Notes: generated by a model not told the origin, from the sequence alone. Positions 1 to 9,001 are shown, counted from the first letter of the stretch. The stretch: 64,000 nucleotides of DNA from G965220305 sp965220305 (GCA_965220305.1 OZ244817.1:1922001-1986000); one strand, 5' to 3'. Translations and numbers: made by a program.

Positions 1-381
1 GCCGTCCCGGTGCAGCTTGCCGTACCGTTTGGCCAGCTTCAGGGCGCCCTCGTTGGCCTCGGCGCCGCTGTTGCCGAAGAAGACCCGGTCCAGGCAACTG
101 TTCTCGATGAGCAACTCGGCCAGCATCAACTGGGGCACGGTGTAGAACTGGTTGGAGGTCTGGAGCAGGGTGCCCGCCTGTTCGACGATGGCTTGGGTGA
201 TGGCGGGGTGGCTATGCCCCAGGTTGTTTACGGCCCAACCGGCCACGAAGTCCAGGTACTCCTTGCCGTCGGCATCCCAGACTCGGGAACCCTCGCCGCG
301 CACTATTACCACCGGCTGCCGGCGGACGGTCTGGGCGTAATACTTATTTTCAATTGCGATCCATTCGCTGCTCTTGGTCAT
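1..381 (-). CDS. argD: Acetylornithine-type class III aminotransferase, N-terminal part
   Basis: The reverse strand encodes the first 127 residues of a class III PLP aminotransferase and runs off the left edge. It starts MTKSSEWIAIENKYY and contains the family's early blocks: VWDADGKEYLDF, NLGHSHP and FFGNSGAEANE-ALKLAKRYG, the last being the segment that binds the PLP phosphate. This order fits acetylornithine/succinyl-diaminopimelate aminotransferases, which transaminate N-acetylglutamate semialdehyde in arginine synthesis. The start is supported by a GAGAGGTGG ribosome site just upstream. The PLP lysine lies outside the window, so other class III members (ornithine or 4-aminobutyrate aminotransferase) cannot be excluded. 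Confidence 0.8.
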   Translation of the reverse strand, partial: MTKSSEWIAIENKYYAQTVRRQPVVIVRGEGSRVWDADGKEYLDFVAGWAVNNLGHSHPAITQAIVEQAGTLLQTSNQFYTVPQLMLAELLIENSCLDRVFFGNSGAEANEGALKLAKRYGKLHRDG

Positions 382-453
382 GGTGAACCACCTCTCATTT
401 TAATTGCTCAGGCCAGCCGCAGGGTTGGGTGGTGGTATCTCGGCTGGCCTTCG

Positions 454-482
454 CTTGGGTCTTGGGCTGCGGCCCGCCTGAA
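454..482 (-). repeat. Dispersed noncoding repeat fragment
   Basis: The reverse complement reads TTCAGGCGGGCCGCAGCCCA followed by AGACCCAAG. The same core occurs in the two longer direct repeats at 61672-61776 and 61979-62093. It sits in the otherwise empty 187-base gap between the UPF0182 gene and argD. Confidence 0.6.
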
Positions 483-568
483 GGGGCCTCGCCTGCGGGC
501 GGGGGCTGCCGCCCTACCCTCTGCCAGTGGTTAGTTTCCAGTGGATAACCCCGGTAACTGTCCACTGG

Positions 569-3340
569 CTACTGGCCGCTGGACAGGGATTGCCGTAGGT
601 TTTCCAGGGCTGCCTCCAGGATTTCCAAGCTCTCGCCCAGACTCTTTACCGCCTCTTCCAATTGGCCCAACTGGTCCGCTGGGCTTGGCCCGGCCCCTTC
701 AGGCGGACCGCAGTCCAAGACCCCCGCTAGGCCCGGCTCGTTTGGACAAGTTTCATTGCGAGCCGGGCCGTTTGTGATCTCGTCTCCCACCAAGAGGGAC
801 AACCCCTCGTCGATGGTATCCGCCATCACCAGGTTGCTGTCGTCGGCCAGTATCACCTTCTTCAGTTCCGGGAATTTCAGCCCCGAGGACTGGAGGTACA
901 GAGGTTCCACGTAGATTATTGTATCAGCTATGGGCAGCACCAGCAGTTGGCCCCGAACTAGCTCGGAGCCGGAGCCGTCCCACAGGGTGAACTCCTGGGA
1001 TACCTGCTGGTCATTCTGGATTCGCGCCTCCACCTGGCTGGGGCCGTCTATCTGGTGGCCGTCGGGCAACTGAAAGCTGGCCAACCGGCCGTAGTTGGGC
1101 CAATCGTTGTGGGCCGCCAGCCAGCCCACCAGGTTCTTCTTTTCTCCGGCGGGCGTCAGGGGCAACAGCAGCACAAACTCCTCCTGGGTAGCGCCGGGCA
1201 ACCGGGTCACCAGGTAGGAGGGAGTCATCTGCACTCCCTGTTTGCCGAAGCTGGTCTCCAGGGGTATGGCCCACTGCTCCGCCTGGTTGAAGAAGACCTG
1301 GGGATTGGTGACGTGGTAACGCAGGTACATCTGGGCCTGGGCCGAGAACAAGCTGATGGGGTAGCGGATGTGGGCCAACAGCGACTGGGGCATCTGGTCG
1401 ATGTCTTGGAACAACAGGGGAAAGGTCCTGCGGTACATCTGCAGCAGGGGGTCATCCGGGTCCACCACGTAGAAGTAGACGTCCCCATGATAGGCATCCA
1501 CCACCACTTTGACGCTGTTGCGAATGTAATTGAACTCCCCTTCTTCCAGGGGCGTGGCGTAGGGGTAGCGGTCGGTGACGGTGTAGGCGTCCTGAATCCA
1601 CCACAGCTTACCCGCCTCGTCCAGCACCGGGTAGGGGTCCCGGTCCAGCTTGAGGAAGGGAGCGATGGCCCCCACCCTCTCTCCGATGTGGCGGCGGTAC
1701 TGGATGCGGCTCTGGGGGTTTACCTGGTCGCTGAGGAGGATGTTGATGTCGCCGAACCGCCAGGCGTAGGCCAATTTCCGCAGGTAGGAGCTCAGGGCCA
1801 CGCCGCCATCTCCCTGGTACTGGTCGAAGTTGGGATTCGGGTCCACCTCCCGCAGAGAGCTGTTGACGATGGCGAAGTTGATGGGGTTCTCGCCGTAGTA
1901 CAACTCCGGGCGCGCAATGGGGAGTTGCCCCCGGATGGGTATGTTATGGATGAAGAACTCCGGACGGCCTTCCCCGGGGGTAAAGCCGGTGGCCGGGCTC
2001 ATGACTATGCCGTAGCCGTGGGTGTACTGTAGGCGTTGGTTCACCCAGTTCTGGGCGTCGGCGGGCAGGTTCTCCGAGTCCACCAGTTCCCGGGCCGCCA
2101 CCAACACCTGCCGCAACCGACCATCCACCCAGTAGCGGTCCGAGTCCATATTCTGGAAATTGTAGTATAGCTCCATGAACTGTAGCTGGTTATAGGCGTC
2201 CTGCAGTGGTTGCAGGTCCCACAGGCGGATGTTGTCCAGGGTAACGCGGCTGCTGCGGATGGCAGCCGCGTCCAGCTCGCCGGTCGCCTGGTACGGGCTC
2301 TCCTCCACCCGGTCCAACTGGTAGGCGAAGCGGGTGGCCTCAAGGTTTCGCCGAATGTAGGGTTCCTCCCGGGTGAATTCATCGGGGGCTACCTGCAGCC
2401 GCTGGAACAGGGCCGGGTAGACCAGGCCCCCCAGCAACACCAGCGCCACCCACAGGCTGAAGGAGCCAATAATCAGGCGCAACCCGGTGAAACGGTAGCT
2501 CACGCCAAATCCCACCGCCGCCACCAGGGCGATGCCGGTCAAAAACCAGAGGGCCGGGATGCGGGCGTTGACATCGGTGTAGGTGGCCCCGTAGACCACC
2601 CCGCTACCGGAAAGGGTCAACTCGTAAACGTCCAGAATATGCCCCAGGGCTATCGTCACCATCAGGGCCAGTCCCAGCATGGCGCAGTGCTTCAGCATTC
2701 GGGGGGAGATTGCCAGGCTGACCCCGCGCAGGCTGAAGACAACGAAGTACATCACCAGGGAGGCCAGAAAGGTGGTAATTATCAGGCCCAAAAACCATCC
2801 CTGGATGAAGTTGAACATGCGCAGGACGACGATGTAGAAGCTGGCGTCCAGGCCGAATTGAGGGTCTTCCAGGCCAAAGGGAAGGCGGTTGAAGAACAGC
2901 AGAAAGACTTCCCATCGGTCCGCCGCCATCGACCCGAAGATGGGGCTGGTAATCAACACGGTGAGGGCCGCCCCGCCCCAGGCCATGGCCCACAGCAGCC
3001 GCTGGGTATCCGGTTGCAGGTTCAGAACCGATTGGCCTCGCGAGTAACGGTGGGCCAGGTGAAGATTGAGCCACAACACCCCGGCGGAAACCAGAACGCC
3101 CCCCGCGAAGAGCCAGACCCGGGTGAAGAGAATCTTGCCGTAGACGCCTCGGTAGCCCACCTTCCCGAACCAAAGCCAGTCGGTGTAGACGATGACCAGC
3201 CACCAGAGGAAGAGAAAGAGGAAAACCAGGCCCACCAGGCCCAGGCTCCAGTTGCGCAGCCGGCGGAGGTTGGCGGCGGAAATGCCAGGGTAAGCAGCCC
3301 CGGGGACGGAGTCGCCATCGCTGCTCAGGTCATAGCTCAT
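569..3340 (-). CDS. UPF0182 family membrane protein
   Basis: About 923 residues. The first ~330 residues hold roughly seven hydrophobic segments, beginning with LGLVGLVFLFLFLWWLVIVY and including the YTDWLWFGKVGY motif typical of UPF0182/COG1615. A large, probably extracytoplasmic region follows, with the conserved YTHGYG and NFAIVNSSLREVD-type blocks, then an acidic low-complexity tail ending in a short coiled coil. The family is common in Actinobacteria, Cyanobacteria and Chloroflexota and has no established function. I chose the ATG at 3340 over a TTG two codons upstream. It is co-directional with argD but separated by a repeat-bearing gap, so cotranscription is uncertain. Confidence 0.9.
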   Translation of the reverse strand: MSYDLSSDGDSVPGAAYPGISAANLRRLRNWSLGLVGLVFLFLFLWWLVIVYTDWLWFGKVGYRGVYGKILFTRVWLFAGGVLVSAGVLWLNLHLAHRYSRGQSVLNLQPDTQRLLWAMAWGGAALTVLITSPIFGSMAADRWEVFLLFFNRLPFGLEDPQFGLDASFYIVVLRMFNFIQGWFLGLIITTFLASLVMYFVVFSLRGVSLAISPRMLKHCAMLGLALMVTIALGHILDVYELTLSGSGVVYGATYTDVNARIPALWFLTGIALVAAVGFGVSYRFTGLRLIIGSFSLWVALVLLGGLVYPALFQRLQVAPDEFTREEPYIRRNLEATRFAYQLDRVEESPYQATGELDAAAIRSSRVTLDNIRLWDLQPLQDAYNQLQFMELYYNFQNMDSDRYWVDGRLRQVLVAARELVDSENLPADAQNWVNQRLQYTHGYGIVMSPATGFTPGEGRPEFFIHNIPIRGQLPIARPELYYGENPINFAIVNSSLREVDPNPNFDQYQGDGGVALSSYLRKLAYAWRFGDINILLSDQVNPQSRIQYRRHIGERVGAIAPFLKLDRDPYPVLDEAGKLWWIQDAYTVTDRYPYATPLEEGEFNYIRNSVKVVVDAYHGDVYFYVVDPDDPLLQMYRRTFPLLFQDIDQMPQSLLAHIRYPISLFSAQAQMYLRYHVTNPQVFFNQAEQWAIPLETSFGKQGVQMTPSYLVTRLPGATQEEFVLLLPLTPAGEKKNLVGWLAAHNDWPNYGRLASFQLPDGHQIDGPSQVEARIQNDQQVSQEFTLWDGSGSELVRGQLLVLPIADTIIYVEPLYLQSSGLKFPELKKVILADDSNLVMADTIDEGLSLLVGDEITNGPARNETCPNEPGLAGVLDCGPPEGAGPSPADQLGQLEEAVKSLGESLEILEAALENLRQSLSSGQ

Positions 3341-3561
3341 GGACAACTACCGGGAGCATGGCGCGCGGTGGACCGCAGAAGCGCTGCCATTTAAGACTCT
3401 GGGGCGCGGGTTGGCATGGATTGGACCGGGACCATTTTATCCATCGTTGACGGTCACAGCTTGAGGAGTACCGCCACCAGGGTGGAGAGGGAGACGGCCA
3501 TGGTGGTGACCCACATGGCTACTGTGATGGTCATTTGGGTGTTCATCCGAGCGTCCAGGTT

Positions 3562-3660
3562 GGCCTCCAAACTGTTGGACCGGGCGTTGGTACTGGCCTC
3601 CAGGCTATTAAACCGGGCGTTGGTATTGGCCTCCAGGCTATTGAACCGGGCGTTGGTACT
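3562..3660 (-). repeat. Tandem 33-bp repeats coding for 11-residue units
   Basis: Three head-to-tail 33-bp units start at 3562, 3595 and 3628 (core CCTCCAGGCTATTRAACCGG). Three more lie on the other side of the IS630, from 4906 to about 5001. The units are contiguous with no spacers, so this is a coding repeat and not a CRISPR array. Confidence 0.9.
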
Positions 3661-3661
3661 A

Positions 3662-4903
3662 GTAGTCGATCAGTGTTGGATTGATGGGTAAAGGGACTTC
3701 AACTTGATGCGCGCATCCTCGGTGGTAAAGCGCCAGTCCACTCGTATGCCGTCCCGGTTGCGCTGAGCCTGCCACACTCCCACCTCCCGCCGCAGAGCCC
3801 TTTGATCGGGAATGCGGCGGTCCAGGCATTGGCGGGCCATCACCCCGATTTCAATCTCGGCCATATCCAGCCAACTACCATGCTTGGGAGTGTAGTGGAC
3901 CTCCAACCGCTCGGCGATGCGCCGTGCTTCGGCAGGTTCAAATTCCTCGTACAGCGAGGACGGGCGGTGGGTGTTCAAGTTGTCCATCACCAGCACAATA
4001 CGGTCCTTGTGCGGGTAGTTCTCGTCCACCAGTTGCTTGACCACCCGGGCCCAATCGGCTTTGGTGCGCCGGTCCGTCACTTCCACCCGGCGCCACCCTT
4101 CCAGCGGAGCGAACAACATGAACAGGCTGCTCACCCCATTGCGCTCGTATTCGTAATCGTAGGAGCCCGCCGCCCCAGGCGGGGCCGGACGCGGCCGGCG
4201 CGTCTCTTTCACCTGCTGTTTGCTGGTCTCGTCCAGGCAGACCAGAACTTCGTTGTCCGCATACTGGCGCTGATAGACTTCCAGCACGTCTTCCATCGCG
4301 CAGACGAACTCGGCGCTGCCCTGGGGCGGGATGCACCAGCATTCCTTCAGCCAAGGCTTGAGTTGGTTTTTTTCAGCGTCTGGCGCACCGTTTCAGGGCT
4401 GATGCTCTCCACTATCTCCCATTCGACCAGTCGGTCGGCCAACAGTTTCAGCGTCCAACCGGCCCGGCCTTCCGGCGGTTCTCCGCAGGCCAGAGCAATC
4501 AGGTGGGCTTCCCCTTGACCGTCCAGCCGCTTCGGACGACGATTAAGCTGCCGCTTTCGTCCCAGCGCCGCCTCAATCCCTTCCTCCACGCAACGGCGGC
4601 GCACCCGCTCCACCGTCGCGCGGCCAATCTGGAGAACCCGGGCAATCTCTTCATCCTTCATGGCCCCCTCCGCATGGGCCTCATCACTCAGCAGCAGGAT
4701 GCGCCCGTGGGTCTGCTGATAAGCCGCCGCCCGGCCACGGGACACCAATGTCTTCAGTTCCTGCCGCTCCTCCGCACTCAGCTTGACCCGGTATCTCTTC
4801 ATCGGCCTCCCCTCCTCCCACGCCCCAATCCTCTTCGCCCTATGCTTGGTAGAATACACTTGCTCAGTACTCAATTCAAAAATGTTGGACTACTAGCCTC
4901 CAG
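3662..4903 (-). mobile_element. IS630 family element 1, complete
   Basis: The 1242-bp element is bounded by imperfect 23-bp inverted repeats starting GTAGTC (18 of 23 positions match). It is flanked by the TA duplication typical of IS630/Tc1-mariner, at 3660-3661 and 4904-4905. Removing the element and one TA restores the reading frame of the coiled-coil gene. Confidence 0.92.
3670..4802 (-). CDS. IS630 transposase made by -1 frameshift
   Basis: The upstream frame (4802 to 4347, start MKRYRVKLSAEERQ after a GGGAGGGGAGG site) encodes the helix-turn-helix half. The overlapping downstream frame encodes the DDE half with VLVCLDETS, VMDNLNTHRP and HGSWLDMAEIE, giving the D-D-E triad. The frames join at a run of seven A (CTGAAAAAAACC on the coding strand): reading on gives a stop after KKTNSSLG, while a one-base backward slip gives LKKNQLKPWLKECWC and enters the DDE frame. 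The same arrangement occurs in IS630 element 2. This supports programmed frameshifting over decay; the product may be active. Confidence 0.88.
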
Positions 4904-5126
4904 GCTATTAAACCGGGCGCCGATACTAGGCTCAAAGCTGTCGAACCGGGCGTTGGTACTGGCCTCCAGGCTATTGAACCGGGCGTTGGTGTATCATCCA
5001 TTCGGTGCAATTGTGCAAGCACCTGTTCGGTGGTACCTTCCAGCTTGGATACTCGTTCTTCCAGGGCAATCGCTTCGTCTCCTTAGCTCCCCTCAGTATA
5101 CAGCATACGGTTACTCCGGTCATTTA

Positions 5127-6170
5127 AACGCTTGGTGTGAATTGTAGGCTGAAATTTGATAAGGAAGGTGTCCATAGCCGATAGTTGGCTTCCAACCCAG
5201 CAAGAAAGAGGCCAAGCTATGACCGATACGGACCCCTTCCTCACGATACTCTATGTCATGGTGGATGATTTCTGCAAATGCCAATCCCCTCCCCAGCCTA
5301 CCCCAGGCCCCCGGGCTTCGTTGACTGGCAGCGCGGTGATTACCCTGATTATCTTCAGCCAGTGGGCACGCTTCCGTAGTGAACGGGACTTCTACCGTTA
5401 TGCCACCAGCCGCCGGCGTCCAGCTTTTCCCACCCGGCCCCGCCGGAGCCAGTTCAACCGGCTGGCGCGCCGTCACTACGGGACCCTGGCAGCCTACTTC
5501 CGCCACTTGGTGAACCTGCTGCCAGGGCAACACTGCGCCTACGAAGCTCGGGACAGTTCCGGTGTCCCCACCAGGTCCGCCAAACGCCGGGGCGCCGGTT
5601 GGCTGGCCGGGCCGGCTGACATTGGCTGGAGCAACCGCTGGGGCTGGTATGCAGGCTTCCACTTGCTGCTTTCGGTCAATCCCGAGGGCGTCATCACCGG
5701 CTTCAGCTTGGCCCCAGCCAGCGTCAAAGACCAGACTCTGGCCCAGGACTTCTTCGCCTTCCGGCATACTCCCCATCCCAGACTGCCCACTTTGGGGGAG
5801 CCAGCCCAGGGCTGGTATGTAGTGGACAAAGGCTTTGCGGGCCAGGCGGCGGCACCGCGGTGGCGAGACGACTATGGAGCCTGGGTAATCTGTCCGCCCA
5901 AACGCAACAGCAGGAATCCCTGGCCCAAAGAATTGCGCCGATGGCTGGCTGGAATACGCCAGGTGGTGGAGACTGTCTTCGACCAGCTCCACCATGCCTT
6001 CGGGCTGGACCGGGAGCGCCCGCACCAACTGGAGGGCTTTCAAACCAGGGTGGCAGCCAAGGCCGCCTTGCACAACTTCTGTATCTGGTTGAACCGGCAG
6101 CTGGGCCGCCCCTCGCTGGCTTTTGCCGCCTTGCTTGCTTGGTAACATCACCTATTTCACACCAAGCGTT
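5127..6170 (+). mobile_element. IS982 family element
   Basis: Inverted repeats AACGCTTGGTGTGAA at 5127-5141 and its complement at 6156-6170 bracket one transposase gene. No clear target duplication is visible. The right end lies two bases from the target site of the next IS630. Confidence 0.82.
5219..6145 (+). CDS. IS982 family transposase
   Basis: About 308 residues. The start MTDTDPFLTILYVMVDDFCK carries the VDDFCK signature of IS982 transposases. The likely DDE residues are the Asp in YEARDSSGVP, the Asp in YVVDKGFAG and the Glu in QVVETVFDQLHHAF. I preferred the ATG at 5219, behind an AAGAAAGAGG site, over an upstream in-frame start. The frame is intact and both ends are present, so it may be functional. 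Confidence 0.82.
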   Translation: MTDTDPFLTILYVMVDDFCKCQSPPQPTPGPRASLTGSAVITLIIFSQWARFRSERDFYRYATSRRRPAFPTRPRRSQFNRLARRHYGTLAAYFRHLVNLLPGQHCAYEARDSSGVPTRSAKRRGAGWLAGPADIGWSNRWGWYAGFHLLLSVNPEGVITGFSLAPASVKDQTLAQDFFAFRHTPHPRLPTLGEPAQGWYVVDKGFAGQAAAPRWRDDYGAWVICPPKRNSRNPWPKELRRWLAGIRQVVETVFDQLHHAFGLDRERPHQLEGFQTRVAAKAALHNFCIWLNRQLGRPSLAFAALLAW

Positions 6171-6173
6171 CTA

Positions 6174-7392
6174 GTACTCGGTCAATCTTGGTTTTGAGGG
6201 TGGCAGCGGTGATTGACTGGTAGTGCTAATCTTTGGGTAATTGGTGTTGCTGTGAGGTGGTGGTGTGGTCAGGGAGAAATTTGCGGTCCGGCTGACGCCG
6301 GAGGAGCGCAACCAACTGGAGCATATGGTCCGGGCGGGGAAGAGTTCAGCTAGGGTTACGACCCGGGCCCGCATCCTGCTCAAGACCGACGAGGGCTGGT
6401 CGGCGCCCAAGGTGGCCCAAGCTCTGGATGTGGCCGAGGGCACGGTGTTCCGCATCAAGCGGCGCTTCGCCGAGGACGGGTTGGACGGGGCGCTCAGGGA
6501 CCGGACCCAGCCCCACCGGTACCGCAAGCTGGACGACCGGGGCGAAGCCCATCTCATCGCCCTGGCCTGCAGCCCGGCCCCCGAGGGCCACGACCACTGG
6601 AATCTGCCCCTGCTGGCGGACCGGATGGTGGAGTTGGGAGTGGTCGAGTCCCTGTCCCACGAGACGGTGCGCCTGCACCTGAAAAAAACGCCCTCAAACC
6701 GTGGCAGAAGAAGCAGTGGTGCATTCCCAAGGTGAGCGCCGACTTCGTGGCCAACATGGAGGATGTCCTGGATTTGTACGCCGAACCCTTTGACCCCCAA
6801 AGGCCGGTGGTCTGCTTCGACGAGACATCCACCCAGTTGCTGGCCGACGCCCGGCCGCCCCTTCCGGTGGAGCCGGGACAACCCAGGAGGGAGAATTACG
6901 AGTACCGGCGGGAGGGCACCCGCAACCTGTTCCTGGCCTGCGAGCCCCTGGCAGGCTGGCGGCACGTGGCGGTTACCCAGCGGCGCACCACCGAGGACTT
7001 CGCCCATCAGATGCGCTGGCTGGTGGATGAAGCGTACCCCCGGATACCCGTAATCCGGGTGGTTCTGGACAATTTGAACACCCATCGCCAGGCGTCGCTG
7101 TACCAGACCTTTCCGGCGGGAGCGGCGCGGCGCATCGCCAGGAGACTGGAGTTTCACTACACCCCCAAGCATGGCAGTTGGCTGAATATGGCGGAGATCG
7201 AGTTCAGCATCTTCTCCCGCAGTTGCCTGAGGCAGCGTCTCCCGGACGAGGAATCCCTCTGCCGGGAGGTCCACGCCTTGGAACTGGAGCGAAACGAAGC
7301 TCAAGCCCGCATCAACTGGCGCTTCAGCATCCAGGATGCCAGAACCAAACTCCACCGCCTCTATCCCCTCAATTCCTGACTTGACCGACTAC
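6174..7392 (+). mobile_element. IS630 family element 2, complete
   Basis: The 1219-bp element has imperfect terminal inverted repeats (GTASTCGGTCAA core, 20 of 27 positions) and a TA duplication at 6172-6173 and 7393-7394. It is a distinct IS630 from element 1, with the same organisation in the opposite orientation. Confidence 0.92.
6265..7379 (+). CDS. IS630 transposase made by -1 frameshift
   Basis: The first frame (GTG start, 6265-6735) encodes the helix-turn-helix part (PKVAQALDVAEGTVFRIKRR). The second (to 7379) encodes the DDE catalytic part with VVCFDETS, VVLDNLNTHR and HGSWLNMAEIE. The frames meet at seven consecutive A near 6680: a -1 slip converts HLKKTPSNRG into LKKNALKPWQKKQWC and joins both halves. 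The slip site and the following KPW..(E/K)xxWCIP peptide match those of the IS630 at 3670-4802. The start has no strong ribosome site. Confidence 0.88.
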
Positions 7393-7399
7393 TAGTGCC

Positions 7400-7627
7400 A
7401 TGATCGACTTCGATTCCTGCCCCGCTGTGGAGCGGCGTCCAGGCACCCTGAGCGGGGTACTGATTTTCAAAAACACGAGACTCCCGATCTGTGTCCTATT
7501 CGAGAACTTGGCGGGCGGTGCGACGATTGACGAATTTATGGATTGGTTTCCGGGCGCGGAGCGTTCGGAGATCGAGCAAGTCTTGCAACACGTGGCCAAC
7601 GAGTTGAGGGAAGACCGTACCGCCTGA
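7400..7627 (+). CDS. DUF433 family antitoxin-like protein
   Basis: A 75-residue protein with the DUF433 pattern: a first segment with RPGTLSGVLIFKNTRLPICVLFENLAGGATIDEF, then a helix FPGAERSEIEQVLQHVANEL. DUF433 proteins are small helix-turn-helix proteins usually encoded just before a DUF5615 PIN-like toxin and thought to act as its antitoxin. Here the following toxin reading frame is truncated (next entry). The gene starts right after the IS630 element 2 target duplication, so its own promoter may have been displaced. Confidence 0.75.
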   Translation: MIDFDSCPAVERRPGTLSGVLIFKNTRLPICVLFENLAGGATIDEFMDWFPGAERSEIEQVLQHVANELREDRTA

Positions 7628-7698
7628 ACGGCTACCGCATTTATTTGGATCAAACTCTCCCTGGTTCTCGCGGCGTGGTCCCCCAAAGGCTTGGTTGA
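7624..7698 (+). pseudogene. DUF5615-like toxin remnant
   Basis: In the frame overlapping the end of the DUF433 gene, the DNA reads YRIYLDQTLP, close to the (M)RIYLDxNLP start of DUF5615 PIN-like toxins. It then runs into a stop at 7696-7698. The position right after DUF433 and the peptide match suggest a toxin cut off shortly after its start. The match is short, so this is tentative. Confidence 0.4.
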
Positions 7699-7788
7699 TG
7701 GCGGCCAGGGGACGGTCACCGGTGTGGGCGGCGCCTGAATTCCGGTTAATCCTGCGCCTCATGCATACCAATGTGGGGAATAGACTGC

Positions 7789-8106
7789 CTATGCTCTGGA
7801 TTGGTGCTGAGAATAGTTTGACCATAGACACGCCTGACCTGCGGTCAGGTGACGGCGGACCAAGTTCCGCTCAAGCACAAATCTCACCGGGTCGTCGCCG
7901 TCGAAGTGTACGAACACCGGGGTGACGCCCAAGGTCTTGCATGCTAGCGACACGAACCTGCTATCCAGGACTTGACCCTCGTGTAGAATAACTGTCGGTG
8001 TATCAGGTGATTCGGCTATCGAATCAACTAGGGCCGCGAACGTCCTCCGGTCCATATCTCCCGATGCGAGGCTCAAACGGTGACGGGTGTAGGTATGACC
8101 AGTCAA
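7789..8106 (-). CDS. Truncated ParB/Spo0J N-terminal-domain-like protein
   Basis: The core VILHEGQVLDSRFVSLACKT and LERNLVRRHLTAGQ follows the ParB N-terminal pattern (ILDGxxRxxAC, then NLxRRHLTxxQ), but the usual LDGRNRYRAC motif is changed to LDSRFVSLAC. The protein stops soon after the RRHLT motif, so the rest of a normal ParB is absent. Translation may begin at 8106 or at an internal ATG at 8055 (MDRRTF). It lies directly downstream of the AlpA-like gene on the same strand. Together with the integrase remnant this looks like debris of an integrative element. Confidence 0.5.
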   Translation of the reverse strand: MTGHTYTRHRLSLASGDMDRRTFAALVDSIAESPDTPTVILHEGQVLDSRFVSLACKTLGVTPVFVHFDGDDPVRFVLERNLVRRHLTAGQACLWSNYSQHQSRA

Positions 8107-8110
8107 CTGG

Positions 8111-8356
8111 TCAGTGGTTCGGGCGTCTCCCTGCTCCGGAATCCGCCGCCGTCACTGCCACGCCATCTCTGAAGCCAGTGGACGAGACTCCAGCCACGAC
8201 ACACTTCCGACGCCGCCAGCCCACGGAGCGGCGGTTAATGCGGACCGGCGCAGGGAATGTCTCTTCAGACACCATCTCGTACAAAGTTGATTTGCTGATC
8301 CCGCAGGTTCTCAAGACCTCCTCGCGCCGCATAAGTCGATGGTCCTCAATAGTCAT
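8111..8356 (-). pseudogene. AlpA-like excisionase/regulator with frameshifted end
   Basis: It starts MTIEDHRLMRREEVLRTCG after a GAGGTGAGG site, followed by ISKSTLYEMVSEETFPAPVR and INRRSVGWR, the winged-helix pattern of AlpA/MerR-like phage regulators. The expected end, a helix of the type xWLESRPLASE, is present in another frame (WLESRPLASEMAWQ, stop at 8152-8154). An indel near 8205 has therefore replaced the natural C-terminus. AlpA proteins regulate excision genes of prophages and islands. Confidence 0.65.
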
Positions 8357-8380
8357 GGCTAACCTCACCTCAAGAGCCAC

Positions 8381-8741
8381 AAAGAAAAACTCCGTACGTC
8401 GCCAGTCTCAGTGTGAGAATGGAGCACGGAGTCGCGAGGACCGTGCCAGTGTATGGTTATAAGGGAACCATCCAGAGTTTCTGGGCTGGTGTAGTTTTGT
8501 GACGCTCTGTATGGCCCCAAGAGTGGCGACCCTTGAGGGCCGCGATTCTTCAGTAAGTGTGCGGGAGACGCTGGATAGGTTTTCTCGGCTATATGAACAA
8601 ATTACACTACGATATATTTACTATTTCCAGCGGGATCGGAGAAAGTAACTGTTCAGAGCTGGTGAGGCGAATTGAAGTAAAGCCGTTTGATAAACGGTAG
8701 CGAGGGAGGCATTGATTATGTCATATCAAGGGGGTGATGTG
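8381..8741 (+). other. Gene-free stretch
   Basis: Lower-GC intergenic DNA between the AlpA remnant and the IS3 remnant. No convincing reading frame, RNA gene or inverted repeat was seen. Confidence 0.5.
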
Positions 8742-8972
8742 ACCTTCCCCCAAAAATTATACCACAGGCAATGAGAGGTTCCGGTCTAAATCCCGCTTGA
8801 ACTCCAGCGGGGTCAGGTATCCCAACGAGCTGTGGGGCCGGTCCCGGTTGTAGTCGATGCGCCAGTCCTCAATCATCACCCGGGAGTCAGCCAGGTCCTG
8901 GAACCAATGCAGGTTCAAGCACTCATCCCGGAACTTGCCATTGAAACTCTCGATGTATCCGTTCTCCATCGG
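8742..8972 (-). mobile_element. IS3 family remnant, 3' end only
   Basis: The terminal sequence TGTGGTATAAT-TTTTGGGGGAAGGT (reverse strand, 8742-8766) is followed by the last ~70 codons of an IS3 OrfB, stop at 8757. They include ENGYIESFNGKFRDECLN with the catalytic Glu of the DDE triad, and RPHSSLGYLTPLEF. Everything upstream is missing; the break lies at about 8970. The same terminal sequence appears at 28376-28400. Confidence 0.85.
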
Positions 8973-9001
8973 TTTTCCTGGCCAATTGCAGGCCAGGAAA
9001 A
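8973..9001. repeat. Perfect 11-bp hairpin at the IS3 breakpoint
   Basis: TTTTCCTGGCC and its exact complement are separated by seven bases (AATTGCA). It begins right where the truncated IS3 sequence ends, so it may mark the rearrangement or be a relic of another element end. Confidence 0.7.

Larger units (their letters stand above)
3454..5083 (-). pseudogene. Hendecad coiled-coil membrane-anchor gene split by IS630
   Basis: Without the IS630 at 3662-4903 and one TA copy, the reverse strand reads through in frame. An N-terminal part (LEERVSKLEGTTEQVLAQLH) leads to at least six 11-residue repeats of the type NARFNSLEAxT, then a C-terminal membrane helix (TITVAMWVTTMAVSLSTLVA) and LLKL-stop at 3454. 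An 11-residue periodicity suggests a hendecad coiled coil anchored by its C-terminus. The gene is also damaged at the front: one base seems to be missing near 4992 between the N-terminal frame and the repeat frame, and the only start-like codon behind the AAGGAG site near 5085 is ATT. Function is unknown. Confidence 0.7.

Noticed and set aside
2210..3394. 394-codon frame antisense to the UPF0182 gene
   Set aside because: Low-complexity Gln/Gly/Glu-rich shadow; the UPF0182 frame is clearly the coding one.
3562..3660. Regular 33-bp repeats resembling a CRISPR array
   Set aside because: The repeats are contiguous with no spacers and encode an 11-residue protein repeat in frame with a membrane helix.
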